From contig NZ_OY759744.1 in the NCBI RefSeq assembly GCF_963662735.1, positions 1,530,153-1,594,152 of the forward strand: DNA of 64,000 nucleotides. The letters are read 5' to 3'. The notes below the pieces were generated by a model. The model did no database searches and had not been told where the DNA came from. It saw only the letters and a list, made by a program, of their open reading frames with translations. Position 1 is the first letter of the stretch, and each line of letters opens with the position of its first letter. Below are positions 9,348-18,028 of the stretch, piece by piece. The translations under genes were made by a program, and so were the position numbers. This DNA is from an uncultured Methanoregula sp. (GTDB lineage: Archaea; Halobacteriota; Methanomicrobia; Methanomicrobiales; Methanospirillaceae).

Positions 9348-9533
9348 GTATCTGACCCCTTCCGGCACTACTGCATGAGCCCGGGCAGGCCCCCAGTTGT
9401 GCCGGTAGTATAATAAGGAATTATTGGCCAAACCGTATTGAATACTTATCTGTTTCCTGCCCGGAACCCGGTTCCCGTATGCAGGCAGTCCCTAGCATCA
9501 CGCCTATATATTCAGGATGATAAGAGGTGATCC

Positions 9534-10817
9534 ATGAAACACCGGCAGTCTCTTGTGCTCAGGAACGTCGCACTCCCCGGCGGACGTACCGGTGATGTCG
9601 AGATTCAGAACGGAGTCGTCGGTCATATCGGGGCTGGTGTTGAGGCAGACCAGACCATTGACTGCACGGGCCTTTTTGTTCTCCCTGCGGCTGTGGATGT
9701 CCACGTGCACATGCGGGGGGGCTCGCAGTCGGCAAAGGAGGACTGGGTAACCGGGAGCCGGAGCGCTCTTGCCGGGGGAGTGACGGTAGTTGTGGATCAG
9801 CCCAATACCATACCCCCCATCATAACCCCCGGGTCTTTCAGGAACCGGGTGGAGGATGCACGACAGCACTCGCTGTGCAATTTCGCCATCAACAGCGGGG
9901 TCACTCCCGATACCCCGTTTTCCGACATGTGGGAAGTCGGCGCAACGGCGTTTGGCGAGACATTCTTTGCACCGTCAAGCTATGGCGATGCGGTCGATGA
10001 AACCGCACTCGGGACTGCACTCGGACAGATCAGCGCTCTTGGAGCGCTCGCCACTATCCATGCAGAAGAAGTAACGCCGGGGGATGATGACACGCTCCTC
10101 TTACACGACACCCTCCGGTCTCCTGCGGGCGAGCTCCGGGCAATAGAAGCCGTGAAGCGGTGCAATACAAGGGGCTGCCGGCTCCACTTCTGCCACATGA
10201 GCACCGGTGCATCCATCGATGCCGCGCCGGGAACTGTTGAGGTAACTCCCCATCACCTTTTCCTGTCCCATGACCGGTTCGAAAGCACCGACACTTTTGC
10301 CAGGATGAACCCCCCGCTCCGGAGCGAAAAGGAGCGGGAAAACCTGTGGGCCCGGTGGAAAAAAATCAATGTCATCGCATCCGACCATGCTCCCCACACG
10401 AAAATCGAGAAGAACGTCCGTTTCTCCGCCGCCCCCTCCGGTGTCCCCGGGGTCGAGACGATGGTTCCTCTCCTCCTTGCGGAAGTGCTTGAAAAACGGA
10501 TCCCTCTTTCTGACCTGATCCTCAAGACCTCCGTCACACCCTCCCTCCTGATGGGGATCCCCTCCGCGGGTTTCACTCCCGGTAACCGCGGGGATTTTGC
10601 CTTGTATCCAAAAGAGAGCGTGCCAATCGATCCTGACACGCTCCACAGCAAGTGCGGCTGGACACCGTTCGAAGGCATGCCCGCAGTCTTCCCCTCTGTT
10701 GTTGTCATGGACGGTCAGGTTGTTTTCAGGGACGGCGATTTCCTGCCGGGAATGCCGCGGTGGATACCTGGGAATGGGTATAATCCCCCGGATGACACCA
10801 GCCCTTCCTGCCGGTGA
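9534..10817 (+). CDS. pyrC: Dihydroorotase
   Basis: Third step of pyrimidine synthesis: reversible ring closure of carbamoyl-aspartate to dihydroorotate. The 427-residue amidohydrolase has the metal motif DVHVHMRGG near residue 56, later histidines in ATIHAEE and CRLHFCHMS, and the aspartate of ASDHAPH. A strong GAGGTGA site precedes the ATG. It stands as a single gene; other pyrimidine genes (pyrE, carAB, pyrH) are elsewhere in the window. Confidence 0.94.
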   Translation: MKHRQSLVLRNVALPGGRTGDVEIQNGVVGHIGAGVEADQTIDCTGLFVLPAAVDVHVHMRGGSQSAKEDWVTGSRSALAGGVTVVVDQPNTIPPIITPGSFRNRVEDARQHSLCNFAINSGVTPDTPFSDMWEVGATAFGETFFAPSSYGDAVDETALGTALGQISALGALATIHAEEVTPGDDDTLLLHDTLRSPAGELRAIEAVKRCNTRGCRLHFCHMSTGASIDAAPGTVEVTPHHLFLSHDRFESTDTFARMNPPLRSEKERENLWARWKKINVIASDHAPHTKIEKNVRFSAAPSGVPGVETMVPLLLAEVLEKRIPLSDLILKTSVTPSLLMGIPSAGFTPGNRGDFALYPKESVPIDPDTLHSKCGWTPFEGMPAVFPSVVVMDGQVVFRDGDFLPGMPRWIPGNGYNPPDDTSPSCR

Positions 10818-11049
10818 CGTGTACCGAAGTGCTAAATAGCGGGAAAAAGAAACGGATGGTGCCGATAAAGCGCATCCATAGGTCCCCGGGCGATCGATTG
10901 ACAAGCGTCTGGATATGAACCATGGGACAACCCGGTTGCGCGACAGGCATACGCCCGGTAGGGTTTAAACACAGGTGAAGGATGGCAGCAGCCACTTATG
11001 ATCCATGTGCGTTAATACCGGGCAACATTTCTTGATTGGCGGGGAAAGC

Positions 11050-11364
11050 ATGCCGGATATTGCCGAGGCTCTTGGGGAAAACCGGCAGGGAACTATCCTG
11101 GCAATCGAAGTCACTGCCGGCGCGAAGAAGAACATTTTTCCGGATGGGTATAATGCCTGGCGCAAAACCATAGGATGCCGGGTAGCTGCCGAAGCTGTTG
11201 ACGGGAAAGCGAACAAGGCGATTCTCAACCTGGTTTCCGATATCCTTGACGTCCCTGCATCGGCTGTCAGTATCCAGTCCGGCGCAACATCCTCCCAGAA
11301 AAAACTCCTGATTACCGGCATCTCCCGACAAACCGTACTTGACCGGCTGCAGGCCCGCTTCTGA
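11050..11364 (+). CDS. UPF0235/DUF167 family protein
   Basis: A 104-residue protein of the DUF167 (YggU-like) family, recognised from AIEVTAGAKKN, the CRVAAEAVDGKANKAI block and the IQSGATSSQKKLLI block. The function is not established in the family. I favour the ATG at 11050 (MPDIAEAL); an in-frame ATG at 11005 would add 15 residues. It lies between pyrC and dnaG on the same strand. Confidence 0.88.
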   Translation: MPDIAEALGENRQGTILAIEVTAGAKKNIFPDGYNAWRKTIGCRVAAEAVDGKANKAILNLVSDILDVPASAVSIQSGATSSQKKLLITGISRQTVLDRLQARF

Positions 11365-11479
11365 AGTATTTTCCGTTTCTCATTGCCCGTCCCGGGCTGG
11401 ATAAAATTCCCGGAAAACGAACGATTTACTCCGGTTCCGGTATTATCCCCCAGGCCACCTTTTAAGTAATTCCACAGGA

Positions 11480-11490
11480 TATATATATCA
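11480..11490 (+). promoter_or_regulatory. Probable TATA box of dnaG
   Basis: An ATATATATA run about 55-65 bases upstream of the dnaG start, in an otherwise GC-rich stretch. This is where an archaeal TATA box would place transcription start about 30 bases before the gene. Confidence 0.5.
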
Positions 11491-11544
11491 TATACCTATG
11501 ATCAGGCATTTCATTCATCGCATGATTATTGGGGGTGCGTTTAC

Positions 11545-12777
11545 TTGTATTCACCGGATACTACCAAGTACCTTATTCACATCAGCCTCACTGCAGAGGG
11601 GGTGGTCGAGAAACCTGACGTAGTCGGTGCCATATTCGGGCAGACTGAAGGGTTACTCGGCGAAGACCTCGACCTTCGGGATCTCCAGAGGACGGGGCGT
11701 GTAGGACGAATAGATGTCCAGATAACGAGCAAGAAAGGTGAGACCAAGGGGGAGATCCTGATCTCCTCCTCGCTTGACCGGGCAGAGACTGCCATCCTTG
11801 CGGCATCTCTCGAGATGATCGACCGCGTGGGTCCCTGTGTTGCCCACGTCACCGTCGCTTCGATCGAAGATATCCGCGTCAGCAAGCGGAAGCTGATCGT
11901 TGAGCGGGCAAAAGAGATTCTCATCGAGCGGTTCGAGGACGGGGCAATCGACAGCGACGAGCTGCTGGACGATGTCCGGCAGAGCCTCAGGATCGAAAAG
12001 ATTGGATCTATCGGGGAAGAACGGGTGCCGGCAGGCCCCAATGTTCTCGACTCCGATGCCGTCATCGTCGTGGAGGGCAGGGCAGATGTCGTCAACCTCC
12101 TGCGGTACGGGATCAAGAATGCCGTGGCTGTCGAAGGGACCAATATCCCCAAGACTGTTGTCGAACTCTGCGAGAAGAAGACAACAACCGCGTTTTTCGA
12201 TGGCGACCGGGGCGGGGAACTGATCCTGCGGGAACTCCTCCAGGTGGCAGATATCGATTTTGTTGCCTTCTCGCCCAAGGGCAAGAGTGTCGAGGACATG
12301 ACCCGGAAGGAAGTCATCAAGACCCTCCGTAACAAGGTGCCGGTCGAGTATGTCCGCGACCAGTACTTTGAGGGCTCGGCGGAACTGCCTGCCGACTTTA
12401 AGATCCAGAGGATGAATTCCGACGAGGAGGCGTTGCCCGAGAAAAAGACACGGCACACCCCGGCCTCAAAACGCGTGCGGGACAGTACCGGCGGGCCCAT
12501 GAGTCTCCGGGATCATATCGATGACGTCAAGGGTCACAACACGGCACGGTTCCTGGCCGAGGACATGAGCGTGGTAAAGGAGCTGCGATCCGAAGAGGTC
12601 GAAAAAGCCATTGAGACTATTGAGAGCACGGCAACCGGCCTTGTCGTCGACCGACCGGTTGACCAGAAACTCCTGGATCGCCTGGTATGGAAAGGGCTCT
12701 CGTACGTGGCAGCCCGTGATTTCAGGGGCATCATCAAGCGGCCCCTGACGATCCGGCTCATGAAGATGGGGTCGTAA
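11545..12777 (+). CDS. dnaG: Archaeal DnaG primase-like protein
   Basis: Archaeal DnaG homologue (410 aa), with primase activity in vitro in some species and found with the archaeal exosome. The TOPRIM domain has the glutamate of VVEGRADVV at residue 177 and DGDRGG at 219-224. The N-terminal half is the archaea-specific region and the C-terminal 100 residues form the usual helical tail. There is no bacterial zinc or DnaB-binding domain. The start is TTG at 11545; a nearby GTG is out of frame and no ATG fits. Confidence 0.95.
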   Translation: MYSPDTTKYLIHISLTAEGVVEKPDVVGAIFGQTEGLLGEDLDLRDLQRTGRVGRIDVQITSKKGETKGEILISSSLDRAETAILAASLEMIDRVGPCVAHVTVASIEDIRVSKRKLIVERAKEILIERFEDGAIDSDELLDDVRQSLRIEKIGSIGEERVPAGPNVLDSDAVIVVEGRADVVNLLRYGIKNAVAVEGTNIPKTVVELCEKKTTTAFFDGDRGGELILRELLQVADIDFVAFSPKGKSVEDMTRKEVIKTLRNKVPVEYVRDQYFEGSAELPADFKIQRMNSDEEALPEKKTRHTPASKRVRDSTGGPMSLRDHIDDVKGHNTARFLAEDMSVVKELRSEEVEKAIETIESTATGLVVDRPVDQKLLDRLVWKGLSYVAARDFRGIIKRPLTIRLMKMGS

Positions 12778-12786
12778 TTTTTCTTC
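12778..12786 (+). terminator. T-rich stretch after dnaG
   Basis: A short T-rich run (ATTTTTCTT) immediately after the dnaG stop codon, of the kind that ends archaeal transcripts. There is no hairpin. Confidence 0.35.
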
Positions 12787-12791
12787 ACACA

Positions 12792-12803
12792 AATTTATTT
12801 ATG
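12792..12803 (+). promoter_or_regulatory. Probable TATA box of the UPF0058 gene
   Basis: AATTTATTTATG lies about 40 bases upstream of the UPF0058 start and just after the dnaG T-run, a fitting position for a TATA element. Confidence 0.4.
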
Positions 12804-12838
12804 CTGCACCAGACCATGTTACTGTCTGGAGAAAATCT

Positions 12839-13120
12839 ATGCACAAAGAGGAACTGATCAATCTCCATCAAATGCTCTACGAGGTGAAGGATTACTTCGA
12901 GGAATTGAATCCCGACCTGAAATTCACCCAGTACAGCGCCCTGAAGATCACCCCCTCGCAGCAGCATAAGAGCAAGATGGAACATAAGTACGCGATCTTT
13001 GTTCTCGGCACCGAGATCGCCAATGCCATGAAAGAAGTGGATTATACTTCATCGAGCCGGATCTCGGCCCGGATGAAGGAACTTGCCGATAAAACGTTCA
13101 AGGAAATGGACAGCCAGTAA
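12839..13120 (+). CDS. UPF0058 family protein
   Basis: A 93-residue, highly charged, probably all-helical protein. It begins MHKEELINLHQMLYEVKDY and contains the family motif LKITPSQQHKSK. UPF0058 proteins are small archaeal proteins of unknown function. GGAGAAAATCT precedes the ATG. T-rich DNA follows the stop codon. Confidence 0.88.
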   Translation: MHKEELINLHQMLYEVKDYFEELNPDLKFTQYSALKITPSQQHKSKMEHKYAIFVLGTEIANAMKEVDYTSSSRISARMKELADKTFKEMDSQ

Positions 13121-13213
13121 TTTTTCTTACCAATCTGCATCTCATTTCCCCAGCAACCCGGAAGATCTTGTTCTCATGACCGCGGACAGGGAACCGTCCA
13201 TATCTTGAAATCC

Positions 13214-13237
13214 CATGAGCATCGATAATCGCTCATG
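13214..13237 (+). promoter_or_regulatory. Inverted repeat covering the alanine dehydrogenase start codon
   Basis: CATGAGC (13214-13220) and GCTCATG (13231-13237) are exact 7-base inverted arms around a 10-base loop. The right arm contains the ATG start codon of the next gene. In RNA it would form a stem that hides the start; no Shine-Dalgarno site is visible. Confidence 0.45.
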
Positions 13238-14173
13238 CAGTATATCACCGATACCGAGAAGAGTCTCGACCTGGGTGAGATAAACCGCGCCGTGGAGGCG
13301 GCGTTTGCCGATCACGGCAATGATCTCGTCCAGATGCCGCCCAAGGTGTACGTAACTCTTCCCGCGGGTGATTTCCGTACTATGCCTGCCTATCTTCCCT
13401 CGCTTGCCATTGCCGGGGTCAAGATTGTCAATGTCCACCCGGATAATCCTGCACATGGCCTCCCGACTGTAATGGCCCTGACCATCATCCTCGATCTCTC
13501 TACCGGCGAGCCGGTTGCGGTGATCAATGCAACCAGACTCACAGACCTCCGGACCGGCGCCGCCGGGGCGGTTGCCTGCAAGTACCTCTCACCGAAGACG
13601 GCGATAACCCTCGGGGTAGTGGGGACGGGCCGGCAGGCAGAGGCACAGGTACTGGCAACGGCTGAGGAAGTCACCCTGAATAAGATCCTTGTCTGGAGCC
13701 GGAATCCTGCACATGCCGATGCATTTGCAAAAAAACTGGGGAGCCGGTTCGACTGCGTGGGTGTGTCAATCGAAAAAGCCTGCGATGCGGACGTTATTGT
13801 CACGACAACACCTTCCCGCTCGCCCATTGTCCGGAGCGAATGGGTGCACGAGGGTACCCATATCAATGCCATCGGGGCGGATGCTCCCGGCAAGGAAGAG
13901 CTGGATCCCGCCCTGCTCCGGCGCGCCCGGGTCTTTGTCGACGATTATCGGCAGGCCGTTCATTCCGGCGAGATCAATGTCCCGATACGGGATAACCAGT
14001 ACCGGGAAGACGAGATCGCAGGAACGATCGGTGAAGTGGTGACCGGGAAGAAGAAGCGGAACCGTGCCGGTGAGATCACCATCTTCGATTCAACCGGCCT
14101 TGCAATCCAGGACCTGGCAATTGCGAAGATCGCCATGAAGCATGGCAAGCGGTTCGATCTGCCATTTCCGTGA
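13235..14173 (+). CDS. Alanine dehydrogenase / ornithine cyclodeaminase family protein
   Basis: A 312-residue member of the ornithine cyclodeaminase/mu-crystallin family. The Rossmann motif GVVGTGRQAEA is near residues 129-139, with conserved RLTDLRTGA just before it and GTHINAIGAD later. Archaeal members of this size are often NAD-dependent alanine dehydrogenases; ornithine cyclodeaminase is the alternative. It has no operon partners, so the substrate cannot be fixed from context. The start codon sits inside an inverted repeat. Confidence 0.85.
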   Translation: MQYITDTEKSLDLGEINRAVEAAFADHGNDLVQMPPKVYVTLPAGDFRTMPAYLPSLAIAGVKIVNVHPDNPAHGLPTVMALTIILDLSTGEPVAVINATRLTDLRTGAAGAVACKYLSPKTAITLGVVGTGRQAEAQVLATAEEVTLNKILVWSRNPAHADAFAKKLGSRFDCVGVSIEKACDADVIVTTTPSRSPIVRSEWVHEGTHINAIGADAPGKEELDPALLRRARVFVDDYRQAVHSGEINVPIRDNQYREDEIAGTIGEVVTGKKKRNRAGEITIFDSTGLAIQDLAIAKIAMKHGKRFDLPFP

Positions 14174-14316
14174 GCGGCGGATTCAGTGGAAAGGATGGTT
14201 ACATACGACATGTCACGATTATTTACTATTGAGAACAGAACTCCATCCCCCTTGGATAGTATGGGAAAAACCGGTGTCAGGTGATTACGTGAATTTCAAA
14301 AAAGGGGAATGAATAC

Positions 14317-14715
14317 ATGGCGACTTCGATAAAAAAATCTGAATGTAAAATAATGTGGGATACTGCCGGTCTTTTCCAACCCGGACAAATTATTACCGGT
14401 TCCCACTATGATTCGGTGAAGGAAGATTATGATATCCGGATGAAGGACTGGGTCAGCGACGGTCAGACTGCGGGTGGTGAAGGGATCGTTCATATTTCCG
14501 GACGGAAACGGGACTCAATTAAGAGTTTCCTGGAAGAGAAACGATACGGTATCACGTCCGAATATTATCATTACGAGGTCAGGGCACGGGGAAAACGAAT
14601 TGATCCAACCGTCATTTCGCAAAAGATCCAGGAACTGGGCTTGAAATTCCTCTGGGTTCATGTTATCGGGGAGACCGGTCCCGATAGCGGGTCTGAAAAA
14701 ATGCGTTCCCGGTGA
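14317..14715 (+). CDS. Hypothetical protein
   Basis: A 132-residue soluble, charged protein that I do not recognise. It has no signal peptide or transmembrane segment, one cysteine and a Lys/Arg-rich C-terminus (GSEKMRSR). The codon usage looks coding and AGGGGAATGAATAC precedes the ATG. It ends about 165 bases before the dyad array and is convergent with the radical SAM gene beyond it. Confidence 0.6.
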   Translation: MATSIKKSECKIMWDTAGLFQPGQIITGSHYDSVKEDYDIRMKDWVSDGQTAGGEGIVHISGRKRDSIKSFLEEKRYGITSEYYHYEVRARGKRIDPTVISQKIQELGLKFLWVHVIGETGPDSGSEKMRSR

Positions 14716-14907
14716 GTGGCCAACACGGGTAATTTTTTACGGCGCCGGTGATACGGGCCACTCCCGGTTCATGAAGCACATATGGCCGGCACCAGCTGGG
14801 TGAGCGGCGCCGGCCCCGGGGGAACCCGGGCATTTTCGCGATAACGGATCCGGGAACGTGAATTCTTCGAATCGTTTTTTTAATCAGGGTCTGGTTGATC
14901 CGGATCA

Positions 14908-14935
14908 GGTTTTCAATCGCGATCATGATCGCGAT
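14908..14935. repeat. 28-bp exact repeat, copy 1, with 22-bp perfect palindrome
   Basis: GGTTTTCAATCG-CGATCATGATCGCGAT, identical to the copy at 15189-15216, exactly 281 bp away. The inner AATCGCGATCA/TGATCGCGATT forms a perfect 22-bp palindrome at 14915-14936. It lies between dyads 1 and 2 of the array. Confidence 0.95.
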
Positions 14936-15188
14936 TAATTTTTTGAAATCAAAGCTTGATTGAAAAAATAAAATCAAAGTCTGATTGAAAATTTTCAATC
15001 AAGGTCTGGTTGTGAAAAGTTAACTACTTCTGCATAAGTTTATTTTTCCAATTCACGACGGAGGATGGATCGCGGGTACCATTTTTCAATCAAGGTGTGG
15101 TTGAAATTTTTTAATCAGGGTTTAATTGAAAATAAAAAATCAAAGTCTGATTGAAAATTTCAAATCAAGGTTCGATTGATCGGTAAAC

Positions 15189-15216
15189 GGTTTTCAATCG
15201 CGATCATGATCGCGAT
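15189..15216. repeat. 28-bp exact repeat, copy 2, with 20-bp perfect palindrome
   Basis: Same 28 bases as at 14908-14935. The perfect palindrome here is 20 bp (15197-15216), because the base after it differs. It lies between dyads 8 and 9, at the same offsets from its flanking dyads as copy 1 (33 bp from the preceding dyad start, about 11 bp before the next). Confidence 0.95.
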
Positions 15217-15364
15217 GCATTTTTTTCACGCAAGGTGTGATTCAAAAATGGCAGACCCGTTCAGGTTTTTTTTATGAAAGGCAGGCATTTTGCGTGCAGG
15301 GTCTCGCATTAGTAACTTCCCAAAAAAGAAACTGGCTTTATAAAATGGTAAAAAACCGGAAAAC

Positions 15365-16837
15365 TTACTCTTCCGGCTTCTGTGCAAACTTCTTCCAGAC
15401 CTGTTCGCGGTAAACGGGTCCGCTGTTGTAGGTACAGAAGGGAATCAGTTTGCCATCGGGAGTTGCATAGTGGATGCAGCAGCGCTGGACCCGTTCGATA
15501 TCGTAATTGTACTTGTCCATGAAGTGCATCGTGCCGATGAAGAGTGCATTCCAGTGGAACTCGCGGAGCGCTTCGAAGTTCTGGCCGATTAAGGTCTTGC
15601 CGATCATCTTCCAGAATTCCGTGGTATTGCCCTGCTCTCCCTTCTTGATGGAATCGTGCATGTTTTTCACGCCTTCAAGAAGAGCCTTGTACTTGTTGAT
15701 GGTCCCGCCTTTCTTGAGCGTCTCGGCCATGCGTTCGATCGATTCGAAGAACGTATCCACGTCCACCATCCGGTTCACCGGGACAACGCTGCCATTCTCC
15801 TGGATAAAAACATAGGTAGCCGCACCGCAGTGCTGGTGGGCCGTGAACCGTACCTGGGGCCGGCCCGTGTAGGCTTCGACCAGGTCCGAGAAGGGGAGGA
15901 CGCAGGGAACGGGGTAGAAGTCGTCCTGTTTGAGGACGCCTGGCATCTGTGTCTCGATCTCTTTAAGGACATCGGGAATGGTGATACGGGATTTCTGGAG
16001 ATCGTCGTCGCTTGCGGCGCCGGTGAATGCAACCGGCTGGAAATTCACCCCGCGGATCACGGCGATATTCTCAATGGCAAAGCGAATGATATCGCCGATT
16101 TCCTTGTCGTTCCTGCCGCGGATCACGGTCGGGACAAGCACTATACCCATACCTACTTTCTTGAAGTTCTCGATCGCTTTCAAGTGAATTTTCAGGAACG
16201 GGTTCGTTGCCGGTGTCACACCGTCGAAATGGAGGTAGACTGTGTTGAGGCCCGCATCCTTGAGCTGCTGAAGAAATTCCGGCTCCTTGGAAATCCTCAC
16301 GCCGTTTGTTGCGATCTGGACCTGGGGAAAGCCCATGGCTTTTGCCGTTTTGATGATCTCGGGCAGGTCGTCCCGCATGGTAGGCTCGCCACCCGAGAAC
16401 TGGACCGCCGGTGCAGGAACCGGTTTTTCGTTCCTGAGCACCTGCAGCATGCCGACCACCTGGTCAAAGCTCGGTTCGTACACAAAACCGCAGGCCCGTG
16501 CATTGGCAAAACAGAAATCGCAGTCCAGGTTGCAGCGGTTCGTCAGGTCGATATTGGCGAGAAGGGTCTGGGAGTGGTGGTTATTGCACAACCCGCAGGC
16601 CGTCGGGCAGCTGTTCGCAGGAGCGTCCGGATTCTGGGGGTTTTCAATCCCTCTTCCAACCGCGTCATACTCTTCAAACCGATGATACATCCGGGCATCT
16701 GACCAGTACAGGTGCCGGAATGTCCCGTGTTCCGGGCAGGTTCGTTTCAGCCAGATCTTCCCCTCTTCCTCTACAATTTCCGCATCCAATACGGAATTGC
16801 ACGTTGGGCAAAGACCCCTTGTCTTTTTTATCAGCAT
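15365..16837 (-). CDS. Radical SAM protein of the tetraether lipid synthase (Tes) type
   Basis: A 490-residue radical SAM enzyme of the COG1964/MJ0619-like group. The 4Fe-4S cysteines are in CNLDCDFC (about C102, C106, C109). Extra cysteines lie ahead of it (C10, C13, C34; C77, C81, C84) and more near the C-terminus (RCCIHY, FCTY), suiting additional clusters or a rubredoxin-like centre. Members characterised as Tes join two archaeol tails to make tetraether lipids. The divergent neighbour 40 bp away is carS, an archaeal lipid gene, which supports that role. I start at ATG 16837 with GGGTGG upstream; a TTG at 16864 is possible. Confidence 0.75.
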   Translation of the reverse strand: MLIKKTRGLCPTCNSVLDAEIVEEEGKIWLKRTCPEHGTFRHLYWSDARMYHRFEEYDAVGRGIENPQNPDAPANSCPTACGLCNNHHSQTLLANIDLTNRCNLDCDFCFANARACGFVYEPSFDQVVGMLQVLRNEKPVPAPAVQFSGGEPTMRDDLPEIIKTAKAMGFPQVQIATNGVRISKEPEFLQQLKDAGLNTVYLHFDGVTPATNPFLKIHLKAIENFKKVGMGIVLVPTVIRGRNDKEIGDIIRFAIENIAVIRGVNFQPVAFTGAASDDDLQKSRITIPDVLKEIETQMPGVLKQDDFYPVPCVLPFSDLVEAYTGRPQVRFTAHQHCGAATYVFIQENGSVVPVNRMVDVDTFFESIERMAETLKKGGTINKYKALLEGVKNMHDSIKKGEQGNTTEFWKMIGKTLIGQNFEALREFHWNALFIGTMHFMDKYNYDIERVQRCCIHYATPDGKLIPFCTYNSGPVYREQVWKKFAQKPEE

Positions 16838-16878
16838 TGATGTCCACCCGTTGAAGATTATCAAATACTTTTTGGTTA

Positions 16879-17484
16879 TTGAGTAACCTTAATGTTTCAA
16901 ACTGCTCTTTATTAGAGGTATCGGAGTGCTACATTATTAGTGTTGACTTCTTCATAATACCATTGCTTTCGGCCATCTGGATCATGCTCCCCGCCTATCT
17001 CCCCAACCCCGTTGCTGCGGTTTTTGGTGGCGGGACCCCCATTGATTTCGGGAGGAACTTCACCGACGGGCGGCGCCTTTTAGGTGACGGGAAGACCTAC
17101 CGGGGGCTCATTGCCGGCATTGTTGCCGGTGTAGCAATCGGGCTTCTCCAGATCCAGGCCCAGGCAATGTACAACCTCTCATTTCTGCCGTCGCATACAC
17201 TCCTTTCGGTCACCCTGCTTGCCGTCGGGGCACTGCTGGGTGACGTGTGCAAGAGTTTTTTCAAGCGGAGGTATGGCAAAGAGCGGGGATCCAAGTGGCC
17301 GCTGGCGGATATGTACGATCTCGTTATCGGGGCGTTTGTCCTCCTGCTCATCTTTGACCCGTCATGGCTCTTTGGCCAGGTCACTCTTGCTGCCTTCATC
17401 CTGATCCTCATCCTCACGCCCATCCTCCACCGGGCAACCAATATTATAGGCTATCTTCTCAAAGTCAAGGAGGTTCCATGGTAA
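16879..17484 (+). CDS. carS: CDP-2,3-bis-(O-geranylgeranyl)-sn-glycerol synthase (CDP-archaeol synthase)
   Basis: Activates the archaeal diether lipid with CTP, before polar head-group addition. Multi-pass membrane protein with the CarS motifs GGGTPIDFGRNFTDGRRLLG, DGKTYRG and a loop reading SFFKRRYGKERGSKWPLADM. The start is uncertain: the open frame begins with TTG at 16879, but the conserved protein seems to begin around 16945 (DFFIIPLLSAIW), where only a TTG at 16963 or a non-standard ATT is available. It overlaps pyrE by 7 bases. Confidence 0.9.
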   Translation: MSNLNVSNCSLLEVSECYIISVDFFIIPLLSAIWIMLPAYLPNPVAAVFGGGTPIDFGRNFTDGRRLLGDGKTYRGLIAGIVAGVAIGLLQIQAQAMYNLSFLPSHTLLSVTLLAVGALLGDVCKSFFKRRYGKERGSKWPLADMYDLVIGAFVLLLIFDPSWLFGQVTLAAFILILILTPILHRATNIIGYLLKVKEVPW

Positions 17485-17993
17485 ACCACCGTTTAGCTGA
17501 CATGCTTGTCTCGTATAAAGCAATCGAATTTGGCGAATTCACGCTCGCATCCGGTGTGAAAAGCCCCTATTATATTGATGTGAAAACCGCAGTAACCAAC
17601 CCGGATCTCCTCTCTGCCATTGCCCGGGCAGTCTCGCAGTCACATGCATTCGATATGGTGGCTGGTGTTGCAGTTGGCGGAGTGCCCCTCGCAGTTGCAA
17701 CAGCGCTTGCTGCCGGCAAACCCTATGCTATCATCCGGTCGTCCGAAAAAGACCACGGGAAAAAAGAGATGATCATAGGCAGTGTCAGGGGTAAGAATGT
17801 ACTGCTCATCGAAGATGTGACCACTTCGGGTGGCTCGGCCCTGTACGGGATCAACGCTCTCCGGGCAGCAGGAGCAAGCGCAGGCCGGGTTGTAACCGTT
17901 GTCGATCGTGAGCAGGGAGCTGAATCCATGCTCAGCAAGCACGACGTGCAGCTCATTCCGCTTGTGAGAGTGAGCGAGCTCTTAAAACAGTAA
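17478..17993 (+). CDS. pyrE: Orotate phosphoribosyltransferase
   Basis: Joins orotate and PRPP to make OMP. The 171-residue protein has the PRPP motif LLIEDVTTSGGSA and a flexible loop with SSEKDHGKKE. An AAGGAGG site precedes the ATG at 17478, which decides the start against a longer open frame. The start overlaps the end of carS. Confidence 0.95.
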   Translation: MVNHRLADMLVSYKAIEFGEFTLASGVKSPYYIDVKTAVTNPDLLSAIARAVSQSHAFDMVAGVAVGGVPLAVATALAAGKPYAIIRSSEKDHGKKEMIIGSVRGKNVLLIEDVTTSGGSALYGINALRAAGASAGRVVTVVDREQGAESMLSKHDVQLIPLVRVSELLKQ

Positions 17994-18028
17994 GGACTTT
18001 TTAATCCGGGCGTACAATAGGAAGGATC

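Larger units (their letters stand above)
14882..15242. repeat. Array of nine short dyads with exact 25-bp phasing and two palindromes
   Basis: Nine 15-bp dyads of the form AATCA-N5-TGATT (variants allowed) start at 14882, 14947, 14972, 14997, 15088, 15113, 15138, 15163 and 15228. Within the two blocks the step is exactly 25 bp. The outermost steps are 65 bp, each holding a long palindrome. A 91-bp step separates the blocks. The spacers are A/T-rich. The array lies between the 3' ends of two convergent genes. It contains no credible gene. Its role is unknown; it looks like a multi-site protein-binding platform rather than a promoter operator. Confidence 0.9.

Noticed and set aside
10101-10904. 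Open frame antisense to pyrC
   Set aside because: Shadow frame produced by GC-rich third positions; pyrC is certain on the plus strand.
15065-15154. 29-codon open frame running through the dyad array, after GGAGG
   Set aside because: The GGAGG touches the ATG with no spacing, and the frame is made of the repeats themselves; no coding signal.
14882-15242. CRISPR array
   Set aside because: The repeats are only about 15 bp and variable, the spacers are about 10 bp of AT-rich DNA, and no cas gene is near.
15656-16702. Long (348-codon) open frame antisense to the radical SAM gene
   Set aside because: It mirrors the codon pattern of the real gene on the other strand and has no recognisable family.
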